Source: Nipponacmea schrenckii
Taxonomy: Eukaryota; Mollusca; Gastropoda; Lottiidae
Length of the DNA stretch: 64,000 bases
NCBI GenBank assembly: GCA_030562195.1
Contig: CM060200.1
Location: forward strand, 10,230,001-10,294,000
Reading direction: 5' to 3'
The notes beneath the pieces were generated by a model. That model did not search any database, was not told the DNA's origin, and saw only the letters and a program-made list of their open reading frames with translations. Numbering within the stretch: the stretch's first letter is position 1; each line of letters starts with the position of its first letter. Position numbers and translations under genes: made by a program. Of this stretch, positions 11,690-23,221 are shown in pieces.

Positions 11690-12939
11690 TCAAAATAGTA
11701 CTGTTTATTCTTTTCTAAAATTACAGAATTAAACACAGAACTAGGAATGGTGCCAATAGAAGTTGTTGATATTGACACTTCAAGTACTTATGTCAGAATC
11801 TTGTTAGAAGAAATTTTATAGTAAGATTTTTAAGAAGCGGTATTACTAAAATAAACTTTCAGTCCAATTTAACATTGAAAATCTAAATCAATTTTAAGAC
11901 AGAAAGCTTATATGTTAAATTTGAGTAGCTTGCTTGATAATTATTTGAAATATATTTGATTAGTTTATTTTTAAATATTTTGTGTATATTATTTTCATTT
12001 TAGTTTCCTTAGTTTTTTTTTTCTTTTACATTATTTAGTTTTTGTTCTACTTAATAGAATACTTATATAAATTTACAACCAATGTAGCATACAATAAGTC
12101 AGAGACCATTCAAACCACGAACAGAAGCTTTATTTTGAGGTACATGTAGGAAAACTACCTTTTAGATAGGACATAAAATGTAAAGTCTCAAAATTTGGTC
12201 AAATAAGAGTATATATTCACCAGGTATTACGACAAAAGTATATATAAGATTATATATTTGAAAATTACTTAGTTGAATAAATTGTTAAAATTCACCGTAT
12301 GGATTTACTAAGTCATAGATAGTTCAAAGAATTGTATACCTGAAGGTTGAATATTTTGTACTTGTGATTGCTACTGTTTTGCCAAATATTTTAATTTAAA
12401 ACTCCAAGCTGCCAGGGGGCATATTTTACTTTGCTTGGCAAGTTATCTTATACGTTTATAGGATTAAAAAGGGATACTGTTGTATAGTTCTGACTCAAAG
12501 CAAATTATTTGGCCAAATTTGAAATGTTTGTTTAGTCATCCTAAAAGGTAGTATATATTTAATGAACCATCAGCTCATGATTTGATTTAATGCTCTGAAA
12601 GATAAAGTGCATGTGTTGTTATGCCTGGATGTGCATAAATATATATATATGAACATCCAGCCATGTTGAACCACACAAATAACAGCATTCTATTGTACTG
12701 TATTGAACAATGAATTCTTATTGAAAACTCCTCATAACAAAGCTGTAGTGTGTTTATTTACCAATATACTTGCCTAAGAACAAGTTATTTAAGTTTCAAG
12801 TTGTGCATGCATGTTTGACTATATCTTGACCTTACCTAACACATGTCAAATATTTCTTGGCAGTGACCATTTGATTGTAAAAGAGCAGATACTTGAATTT
12901 AGGTGCAGGTTTTAATAAATCTTTGTGCTCTTGAAGTGA

Positions 12940-13370
12940 TACTGTGTCTAAGATGGACATAAAATATTAGTTCTCAAGAATGGTCAATATGAGTATATAT
13001 TCATCAGGGAACTTACCTGGTGTCATAAAGTAACAGAATATCTAAGATCTGGAAAACTCACATAACTAATTAATCATCGAAAAACGCTTAATAATTTATT
13101 AAGTGTTTAGAAATAATAAATTGCTTTTTTTATGAATAATTAACAAAGTTTTTTTGTATTTGTTAGATTTTAACAGATTCTGTTATGTTATTCATGGTAT
13201 ATCCACTGATATTCTTCAGTATTCCTATAGAGAAATACTAAACCTCTATTGTAAATTTTGAAGTAAAGTGGACTTACCTGGTTTCATAACTATATACAAC
13301 ATATATGTTGTTCTTGTTTTAGGAATTTATCAGATTATAGTTGGATTCTGTTATGAAATCAGATAAGTGT
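12940..13370. mobile_element. Palindromic MITE family A, copy 1
   Basis: It begins with GTGATACTGTGTCTAAGATGGAC, then ATGAGTATATATTCATCAG, then ACTTACCTGGTGTCATAAAG, a core rich in AAAAACGCTTAATAATTTATTAAG, and an approximate mirror of the left part. Copies 56160-56520 and 59065-59400 share the same ends and core. No protein is encoded. Confidence 0.65.
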
Positions 13371-13719
13371 ACTAACAAATATAATCCTCTTATTGGCCAA
13401 ATATTCCTTTAATGGTCAGCTTGAAATGACAAATAATTGTATGAATTTTTTACAATTGTTGAAAATTTCAATTGCAGTTCCATGTTTAAATTTCATAAAA
13501 TTTTATAGCTACTAATATATTTCAACTTTGTCTTCAAATTATATGTTAGGTTTAGAAATAGCTTTAAATCTGAGTAGAAATATTATGGCAATTTTGAACA
13601 ATTAAGTTGAGGAAGATATTCAAAATGGTTGGTTACTAAGTTTGTGTTGGTATATATTAAAAACTGTTCTACATACATATACAAGGAATGAAGTTTATGT
13701 ATTGCATGTGTTAGGTATA

Positions 13720-14375
13720 TCACATCCTGAAATATCCACATGTGCTTCATAACATATCTCAATTCTGAAGCAAGTTCTTTTAAAGGGTGGATATCTAGGG
13801 AATTTTTACTACCATTATTTAAGGTTGATTCCTGTATTTAAGAGATATTGATTTATCAGTGTTTGTCAGTCATGTCTAATTAGAACTCCAAAAAAGCCGA
13901 CTTCAAGTTTGATCTTAAGTACATTTTATATGTAAATGTGAATGTTCGGATAGAAAATTTCTAAAATCAACAGCCCTGCTGTATGTATTGGTATAAGATA
14001 TCCTGAGATGCCTTATATGTTCCATTAGATACCCTGATTAGTTGTATAGTCTCACTGATCTATCACAGACAGTTGATTTTTAAACTGTCCAATTTGATAT
14101 TTCAACATGTTAATTGAAAATAAATTCAAACAATATAGCTCATTAACATAGAAAATGTCCTAAAGAACAAAATTACCACCAGTCATTTTAAAGATCCAAC
14201 TAGACATGACTGGCAAATTCAGATACAACATAACAGAATAGATGGTTAGATTTTATGAAAAGTTGGTAAGGAATCACAATTTGTAAAACACAATTGTTGT
14301 AATGTGTCCTATGATTACTATATTTTTTTTATTGTAAGATTTGTTTGAACTAATATGTGGATATTTCAGGATGTT
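13720..14375. mobile_element. Palindromic element with CATCCTGAAATATCCACAT termini
   Basis: CATCCTGAAATATCCACAT near 13723 is mirrored by ATGTGGATATTTCAGGATG near 14355. Inside, GTCAGTCATGTCTAATTAGA (13865) is mirrored by CTAGACATGACTGGCAAATT (14202). A related half copy lies at about 17205-17300 in an SPG11 intron. It looks like a non-autonomous DNA transposon; target duplications were not resolved. Confidence 0.55.
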
Positions 14376-15109
14376 TACATTTATAGAATATATATTATTT
14401 GAATAAAGCCAGTATCTCTAGTCAATATCATATACCATATTATATTATTTAATAAAATATATTGGAAAAAATATCTGTATTCATTATTATAGTCCAACAT
14501 CTCTATATATGACCATATAGCCTATTATCTGTAAGTTGGTTTCGTACAATTCACATTGGCTTTTAAACATGATGGAAATATTATTGCAACTTGATATATG
14601 TAGGCTACATGTAATGAAAATGTAGGTTAAGTTGGGAATTTAATCCTAAAAGATCATAAGAAGCAGAGTTATTGTCCCTGATCTTGTGAAATGAAATTAG
14701 AACAATTTTTATTTAAGTTAGGCACTTAGTAAAGGTCTAAAGACAGCGTCTTCAATTTTCGTGAATTTGAAGTAAATTCATAGTCATTCAAATTTCTTGC
14801 CTCTCCAATGCTGGGATTTTGTGATGTGTTCAAAAGGTGTATTCACTGTCTAATGCTTCTAGGAATTCCATTGGGCGATGCCAGAGAAAGCAATTTTCAA
14901 TTCATTGGTTAGCAATGTCATTTGTGATAAGGTCTCTTAATAAAATTGAACAGCCTAGTGGTGATACAGCTTATACTGAACCTCTATATAACATAATTGA
15001 TAATATTTCATCCGAACATTAACCAAGTAAGCTACAACCTTCTAAGGTAGTATTGTAACATAGATTCTGAACTATAATAGATACTGAAAGATTGCAGCTA
15101 CAATTATTT

Positions 15110-16535
15110 TAGGTTTCATAGTCACTTTATAACATACTTGTATCATGATAAGGCTATGAATTTTCCAATTTCTTCATATCATATTTTAATAATGATAAAC
15201 ATATGATATCTTGTTAATAGCTTCAGTTTCAAGAGTCATTATATAGCATACTTGTATAATGATAATGCTATGAATTTTACAATCTCTTCATATCATATTT
15301 TAATAATGATAAACCTATGATATCTTGTTAATAGCTTCAGTTTCAAGAGTCATTATATAGCATACTTGTATAATGATAATGCTATGAATTTTACAATCTC
15401 TTCATATCATTATTTTAATAATGATAAACCTATGATATTCTGTTAATAGCTTCAGTTTCAAGTCATTTTATAACATACTTTTATCATGATAATGTTATGA
15501 ATTTTACAATCTCAACATATCATATTTTAATAATGATAAACCTATGATATCTTGTTAATAGCTTCAGTTTCAAGAGTCATTTTATAGCATACTTTTATCA
15601 TGATAATGCTATGAATTTTACAATCTCTTCATATCATATTTTAATAACGATAAACCTATGATATCTTGTTAATCGCTTCAGTTTCAAGAGTCATTTTATA
15701 GAATACTTTTATCATGATAATGCTATGAATTTTACAATCTCTTCATATCATATATTGATAATGATAAACCTATAATATCTTGTTAATAGCTTCAGTTTCA
15801 AGAGTCATTTTATAGCATACTTTTATCATGATAGTGCTATGAATTTTACAATCTCTTCATATCATATTTTAATAATGATAAACCTATGATATCTTGTTAA
15901 TAGCTTCAGTTTCAAGAGTCATTTTATAGCATACTTTTATCATGATAATGCTATGAATTTTACAATCTCTTCATATCATATTTTAATAATGATAAACATA
16001 TGATATCCTTTTAATAGCTACAGTTTCAAGAGTCATTTTATAACATACTTTTATCATGATAATGCTATAAATTTTACAATCTCTTCATATCATATTTTAA
16101 TAATGATAAACCTATGATATCTTGTTAATAGCTTCAGTTTCAAGAGTCATTATATAGCATACTTGTATAATGATAATGCTATGAATTTTACAATCTCTTC
16201 ATATCATATTTTAATAATGATAAACATATGATATCCTGTTAATAGCTTCAGTTTCAAGAGTCATTTTATAACATACTTTTATCATGATAATGCTATGAAT
16301 TTTACAATCTCTTCATTTCATATTTTAATAACGATAAACCTATGATATCTTGTTAATAGCTTCAGTTTCAAGAGTCATTTTATAGAATACTTTTATCATG
16401 ATAATGCTATGAATTTTACAATCTCTTCATATCATATATTGATAATGATAAACCTATGATATCTTGTTAATAGCTTCAGTTTCAAGATTTTATAACATAC
16501 TTTTATCATGATAATGCTATGATATCCTGTAAATA
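15110..16535. repeat. 114-bp satellite, about 12 copies, running into the spatacsin stop codon
   Basis: The unit runs TTCAGTTTCAAGAGTCATT...ATAGCATACTTTTATCATGA...AATGCTATGAATTTTACAAT...TATGATATCTTGTTAATAGC. Successive CTTCAG marks fall at 15221, 15335, 15450 and 15562, then about every 112-116 bases to 16473. The last, shortened copy overlaps the 3' end of the SPG11 coding sequence at 16500-16535, and the array occupies the predicted SPG11 3' UTR. Each unit carries TTTTAAT, which is ATTAAA on the SPG11 strand. Confidence 0.9.
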
Positions 16536-19500
16536 GCTTCCAGAATCACCTTTTAGCATTTGATTGATCACATCTTTAAAACCCAGTTCCGAAGCTATTT
16601 TATACTGTATCTTAATATCTTTACAATATGTCAATAACTTTTTAATATTTATTAAACACTGTTCTGGGCTCACTTTTGTGCTTGATTGTTGATACCTGTA
16701 AGAATAAGTGTAAAAAAAAGTTTTAATGTTTAAACAGGCTGCACAAGAGAAATGATTATTTAAAGGGGCACTACTCAGCATTTTCATTATAAACATTGTA
16801 AATTATTAAAAATTTCATTAGTCAAACAATTGGCTAGTCTGTCCCTTTAATATTAGAGTAAGAATGAATTCACAAGTTGAGTCATGTTCTATTGCTGAGA
16901 AAACATGGAAAATATTGAGTCCTTTCAAATAACATACCTATCAACAGCATCTTGAATAATAACTGGTTTAAGTTGAACATGAGATTTTAAGTCATGTAGA
17001 TAACGGAAATCGTTGTTAATAATAACATTATAATATATAGCTGTTGACCAATCACATCTTTTACTGTAGGCTTCACTCACTATTAATGTCTAGAAAATAG
17101 AAAAAGGTATAAACACTGACAACCTATGCTAGGCCTACTGCAGTGCAGTTGATTTAAAAGATTCCGAACCAGACGTTTTAACATGTAAAAAATCATGGAA
17201 TGCGCAAAATATAGCAGAAAATGTCCTAAAGATTAAAATTACAAACAGTCATTTTGGAACTCTAATCAGACACGACAGGCAAATACAGTTAAATCTACAA
17301 CCTTGACCTATTGTCAATATTTTATCCTTTCATGTAAAAAGGAATAGCAGTGGTAATACATAAAAGCGTTATTAATTGGATAAGTGATTAATCAACATTG
17401 TGTCGTATTCATTTTTCATGCCGTCAACAGATTGATAAATAATACGAATTCAGATACCAGTTTATAGAGACCAATTAACTTGATCAACTACTTTGTGACT
17501 TGATTTCGATGCCGGAATGCGGTTTAAAGGGGATGCCAGTTGACTGGGGTTTATCTCCTATATATTATATAGTGATTTGGCCAGGACTTTTCAAATATGC
17601 CTGTTTACAGGGGAAGTTGGCATGAAAGATCAATAAGATACGTGCTGATTAATCACTAATCCAATTAATTACGCTTTTACCACTTCTATGGGTAAACCGA
17701 CAACCCCGGTTGAGGGGGTTTCACTGTAATATAATGTTCTTATTAAAATCTCACGGAATACTTACATCTAAGAATTTAGGATGATGTTCTATAAACTCTG
17801 TAAGTTGTTCAGTGGTAAGATTTATAACTATTATAGACTGAGGTAAAAGTTGTAGTTGTAAGGCAACTAGTCTAGCTTGTCTAACACATTGCTGAGCATG
17901 TCTTACACAGCTATCCTACAATTATACACATCCATAAGTTTACTTCATATAGCATTTTATTCAATGAAACATAAAATTTGACATCAAAATAATGAAACAA
18001 GTGCGTGCATAGCAAGATACGAGCACTTTAAAGTATATTTCTGTTTAAACACAGGTTAAAACTCCAACAATATTTGGGCATTGTTCAAGATTTCATTAAT
18101 ATACATGATTAAACCAAATTTCATTCAAATCAGAAGAAAACTGTAGTCTCTTTCACGTTCATAAGCTAATTCTAATGGGTTTTGACTCAGTCAAGGGCAA
18201 TAACTCAAGCACAATTTACTGAGAATTCATTAATATCAAACTTGTTCAAGATTTCAATCATACAAATAATCACACCAAATTTTATCCAAATCAGAAAACT
18301 GTATATAATTATAATGTGGGCGTATTAAAATAAATAAAAGGTAAAATTTTGTTTAAATAATATAAATAATTCAGGATTCAATGTCTATGGAAAATAAGAT
18401 TTCTGTTCAAAGTCTAATCAGGCTCCTCACCACAAATTATGACTCCTTATCAAAGGACGTTTCCAAAATGCAGTAAGAAAAAAAGATGCAACAATTAATA
18501 AGCCGAAGTTCACTATTTTTAAAGGTTGGATTTTTCTTTAACATAAGTAATAGAAATGCACAAAAATCGCATTATTTGTTACAAACTACCTCAATCTAGG
18601 AATTTTACTTTCTATTTTTATATATATATATTTCTATATATCACAGTCTCAAGAAATGACAAGTCATCATTTTAACTTTCAAATACTGGGTACACATGGA
18701 TTTGAAGGCTCTCATTTTCATGTGAACTGCAAACACTAATACTGATTAACTAAGTTGAAATAAATGAGATTAATGTATGATTGGTCAAATGGATAACAAA
18801 CCTCTCTCTATACAGTAGAAGAAAATCCAGATTTTAAATATAGCAATCTGATTGGATTATAAAACTACATTCAAAACTAATTGACCAATTAGACAAGAAT
18901 TAGGACCAGGGATAATAAGTATTGAACCAACCTTAACATATCGTTCTGCAGCATCAGCAAAATACTGGGCACTTTCTTTTAATATATCTTGGATTTCTTT
19001 GGAATTTTCTAAAATAGTAAAGTTAAAATAACATAACTGAATTTGATTGTCAATCTATATCCTCCATTGGTTTTGACCATTTATTGGTATATTTTTTAGC
19101 AACTGGGTATCACATCTATAATCCTTAAACGACATTTAGGGGAGGAGATCATAACTATGGTATATTACTCCTGGTTTTTATTGTACAAACTTACACAATT
19201 TAACATTGTCATTATCAAATGAAATGAGGCAAAAAAATACAAGAAAAAATATATATACATAAATAACAATACAATATTTATATATAGATGATTAGACATT
19301 CTTATCATCTATAAAGCTCAGTGGATGTGCACGTAGAGGACTCCGGAAGATTACCCTGGATTTATTTCATATTTCATATAACAATATTTATATATATAGG
19401 CCTATATATATACATTCTGGTATTTCATTTCCTTAGTTCAGTATTATATAAACGCAGATATTAGAGGGATTTGATCCACTATTTATCTCCTTAAAAATTC

Positions 19501-22500
19501 AAAGTAACCCCAATTAACCAACACAACCAAACTTCATTTATTCATCTCAGAACCTAGATGGGAGAACTGCACCTATGCCCTTGCAATTCTCACACTTGTC
19601 CTCAAGTAAGAAAGTTTGCCTATTTTGCCACCAATGTTAACCTTCCAAAATTTTGAAAAAGTATTTTCACCTACCAATTGTTTTAGATTTCAGTGATTTT
19701 AAGCAGTCTTTTCCTTTTTCTTCTAACATCTGTGCTATTTCTCTGTACATCATGAAATTCAAAGCCACCATTGTATATGTGTCATTATCACTGGGATGAA
19801 ATCGTGTTAAATAATCCAATATAGCTATCTTTAACTTATCTTCCTGCAATCAATAGTAATGTTTTCTTTTTTTAATAATACCATATAACCGGTACAGAGA
19901 ATCCTGCTCACAAGACCACCTTCAATCTAGTTCAATATGCGACCACAATAAAGCTGGCCCAATAAGACAACCTTAATTTATCATTTGGATTATTCTCTTG
20001 ACTGCTCTCTTAATACAGATTCTATTGTAGTTAAAAGTTCAAATAATCAAAGCAAAACCTGGAATATGTTTTTACTTAGAGTTTCTCACTGTCTAATCTT
20101 CAGACAAGAAACTGAGTAAATAGATGTTTCAGGCTCTGTTTTCATATTTCCATATCATTCTATGATTGATGTATTGATCACTATTTTAATAGTCAAAAAT
20201 TTAATTCTGTTTTTTAACTTCAAAGTATGTAAAGGGCACTATACACTGTACTGGAAATTACAACCAAATGGTAGCCAAAGTAAGCCATCTTCCAATCATT
20301 AGAATTAGCATCTAGTTTCAGCACTGTGAGACACTATTTATCACAATGACCTTACCTTTTCAATTCCCTTTTTCAGTAATCTTTCAAATTGATGATATAA
20401 CTTTAACGCATCAAAAATATACGTCATTTCACTAAATCTTCCTACACCAGTTAATAAACGAATCTAAATTAGAGAAAAATAGACAATGAGCAAAAAACAC
20501 GGGTGATATATTAGTTCAAGCATATATCAAACAATTTATCAATAATGTATCACAATATGGGTATATATCACAAACTTATCAATTATGTATTACAATAAAG
20601 GTATATATCACAGTATTTATCAATAAGTATCACAATAATAATAATAATAATAAACTCTTTATTTTACATGGGTCAGAATTAGGAAAAAAGAAAAACAATC
20701 GAAATACATAATATCTCAATATACAATTCGTCTAAAATACTAAAAATACACAAGTACATGTGTATCAAATGGACAGATCTATGTTCCCACGATCAAGTAC
20801 ATGACCACAAAATAAATATACAATACTCCACGTACAATTTGTTTAAAATACACAAGTACATGTGCATGAAATGGACAGATTTTCAAACTACAATTTGTTT
20901 ATAAAATGGATATAATATATATTTCCTGCGGCCATGCACACGACCGCAAAAAATCACGTATTATTTCAACGTACAATTTGTTTTAAAATACACAATTACA
21001 TGTGTAAATAATGGACAGATTTATTTTCCGGCGATCAAGTACATGACAGCAAAAACCATATATCATTTCAAAGTACAATTAGTTTTAAAATACACAAGTA
21101 CATGTGTATAAAATGGACAGATTCATCTTTCTGCGATCACGTAAATGGCCACAAAAACCAAGGAATAGACAAGTACATCTCAGCCCTATATAGGATTGCC
21201 AAAGGGTCAGTGCATGGGCGTATATCACAGTATTTATCAATAATGTCTCACAATATGGGTATATATCACAAACTTATCAATTATGTACTACAATAAAGGC
21301 ATATATCACAGTATTTATCAATAAGTATCACAATATGGGCATATATCACAGTATTTATCAATAATGTATCACAATATGGGCATATATCACAGTATTTATC
21401 AATAATGTATCACAATATGGGCATATATCACAGTATTTATCAATAATGTATTACAATATGGGTATATATCACGAACTTATCAATTATTGATCAGTGTCTA
21501 GTAAGAGCCCATTCTGGATGTAAAAATATTGTCATATATTACTGGAAAATCTCATGATATATGGTGAATTATCACCCCATCATATCAATTTTGATTCGAA
21601 AAAAAATTTAAATTAGGAAACATTGACATGTTACATAATTCTAAAATTTAACAAAAATAATCCTACAAAACCACATCTTACCATTAGTGAAAATTCTTCT
21701 GATCTACATAAAATTTCTGTTATTCTTCTGGCAGTTCTTAAAACGTGTGATATTCCCTCCATATTACAAGCTATTGTATAACAATCATGAGCTAATATCA
21801 ATAGTTCAGTCTGGGTCGTCATGGCTGAAATTAAGTTTTATTTTTAATCAAAAATCATATGGAAAACTGATAGTGGAAAAAAACTAATTGAGTCTGATGG
21901 ATGTAACTTGTTGTTAATGTTTATTGATTCTTGCTACCTAAACTAAATGTCCTGTTGAAGGTTTTGTATAAATCACAAATTTTGACAGCATGAGACATTT
22001 CAATAAGCATTTACCTGGACACATCGGAGTATATATGGACTTTTATTAATTCTAGATATTTCTTAAATTGAATGTTAATAATGATTTCATCATGCTTACA
22101 CAATATTTTGGGGATATCCAGTGACTATTACAGGTTCTGCAATATTCTTTCCTACTCTTTATCAAAAGGGCAACACCATACAGTGTGTAATAAGGTAAAT
22201 AAGGAAAACTGTACTGTCAAGATAAAAATCAGTAACGATGTGCAGAGATGGGTACACATGGATTCATTTTTTCAGTCCCTCCTAAGCAACTAAACATTTT
22301 TCCAGGTCTTCAGACCTTCATCAGTAACAGACTGAGAAGGCAATGGTAAAAATGGTGAAAGTAGGGCCTAATAAAAGCCAGTAAACCAGGACTGAATTCC
22401 CAACGTTCATGTCTCCCAGTTAAAAATATAAGCTTACCACTTCTGGTAATTTCAGATGAGTCTGTATTAGCAGCTTGTAGTAGACGGTCACCTAATAAAG

Positions 22501-23221
22501 ATGGATCTTGACAGAGTTTTATATACTGTTCACCCCCAGTATTATTAATAACTGGACGTTTGGATGGACTACCATTCTCTAAATTTCTATCTTCATAATT
22601 TAATGTCTGCAGGATGGAATCTGCTAAAAACCCTGCCACCTGCAATTGATGGCAAAAGAAATGTTTAAAATAATTTGAATGTGAGTGTATTATGTCTTGT
22701 CTAATACCATTGAGGCCATTTTGTTTTACAATGATCTTGTGGTTGTTCTTGCTGATAGAAACTTGTTTCAATCTGATCTACGCAACCTATCATTTACAAG
22801 ATTATGTAACATAAAAAGGCCTCCTCACCAAACGCATCGGGCAACCCTCATTTAATATATGGATGATATCAGCATTTTGAAGATGATACATAAAATGCCT
22901 CTTTTTTATGGGATTAGACTTAACTTACGGACACTCAGGGCATTGTAAAGTATCAGCTTTTAACATGACGAAAATTCTCAAAAACTAGAGAGTGGAGAGT
23001 GACAATTTATGTCTTGTCCTAAAAATGTCAATATCACGTCCCAGATTGGTAGAGATACATAATAACATGAGACATGAACCTACCTCATTATTAGACAAGG
23101 AACTAGTTGCTAGGTAATCTTTAGCTAGGATAAATTTAGCTGAAAAGTTTGTTTTTAATAACTCCCGGAGTATATCAAATTCATTATTCACAACTACTTC
23201 TTGATATGGTAAATCAATCAC
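16506..23221 (-). CDS. SPG11: SPG11 exons, C-terminal Spatacsin_C region
   Basis: Exon blocks: 23084-23221, 22438-22639, 21682-21824, 20356-20463, 19675-19843, 18932-19008, 17766-17915, 16938-17089, 16506-16695. All phases agree. This is the most conserved part: TTQTELLILAH, CNMEGISHVLRTA, LTGVGRFSEMTYIFDAL, TYTMVALNFMMYREIAQMLE, DSCVRHAQQCVRQA, and a final INIKKLLTYCKDI...YLQDIIALS before TGA (16508-16506), against human ENLKKLLTYCEDV...CLKDMLAG. The last ~10 codons and the stop lie inside the final satellite copy. No truncation or frameshift is seen. Confidence 0.93.

Larger units (their letters stand above)
8426..15109. other. Long non-coding stretch with dispersed repeats
   Basis: No exon-like frame with splice signals or recognisable domain was found on either strand. 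The region holds a SINE at 8908, an interspersed segment at 9745-9845 that recurs at 58568-58665, a short 23-bp tandem array at 11588-11689, palindromic MITE copies around 9720-10090, 12180-12310 and 12940-13370, and a ~650-bp inverted-repeat element at 13720-14375. It is probably the 3' UTR of the zinc-finger gene followed by intergenic DNA and the downstream flank of SPG11. Confidence 0.5.
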
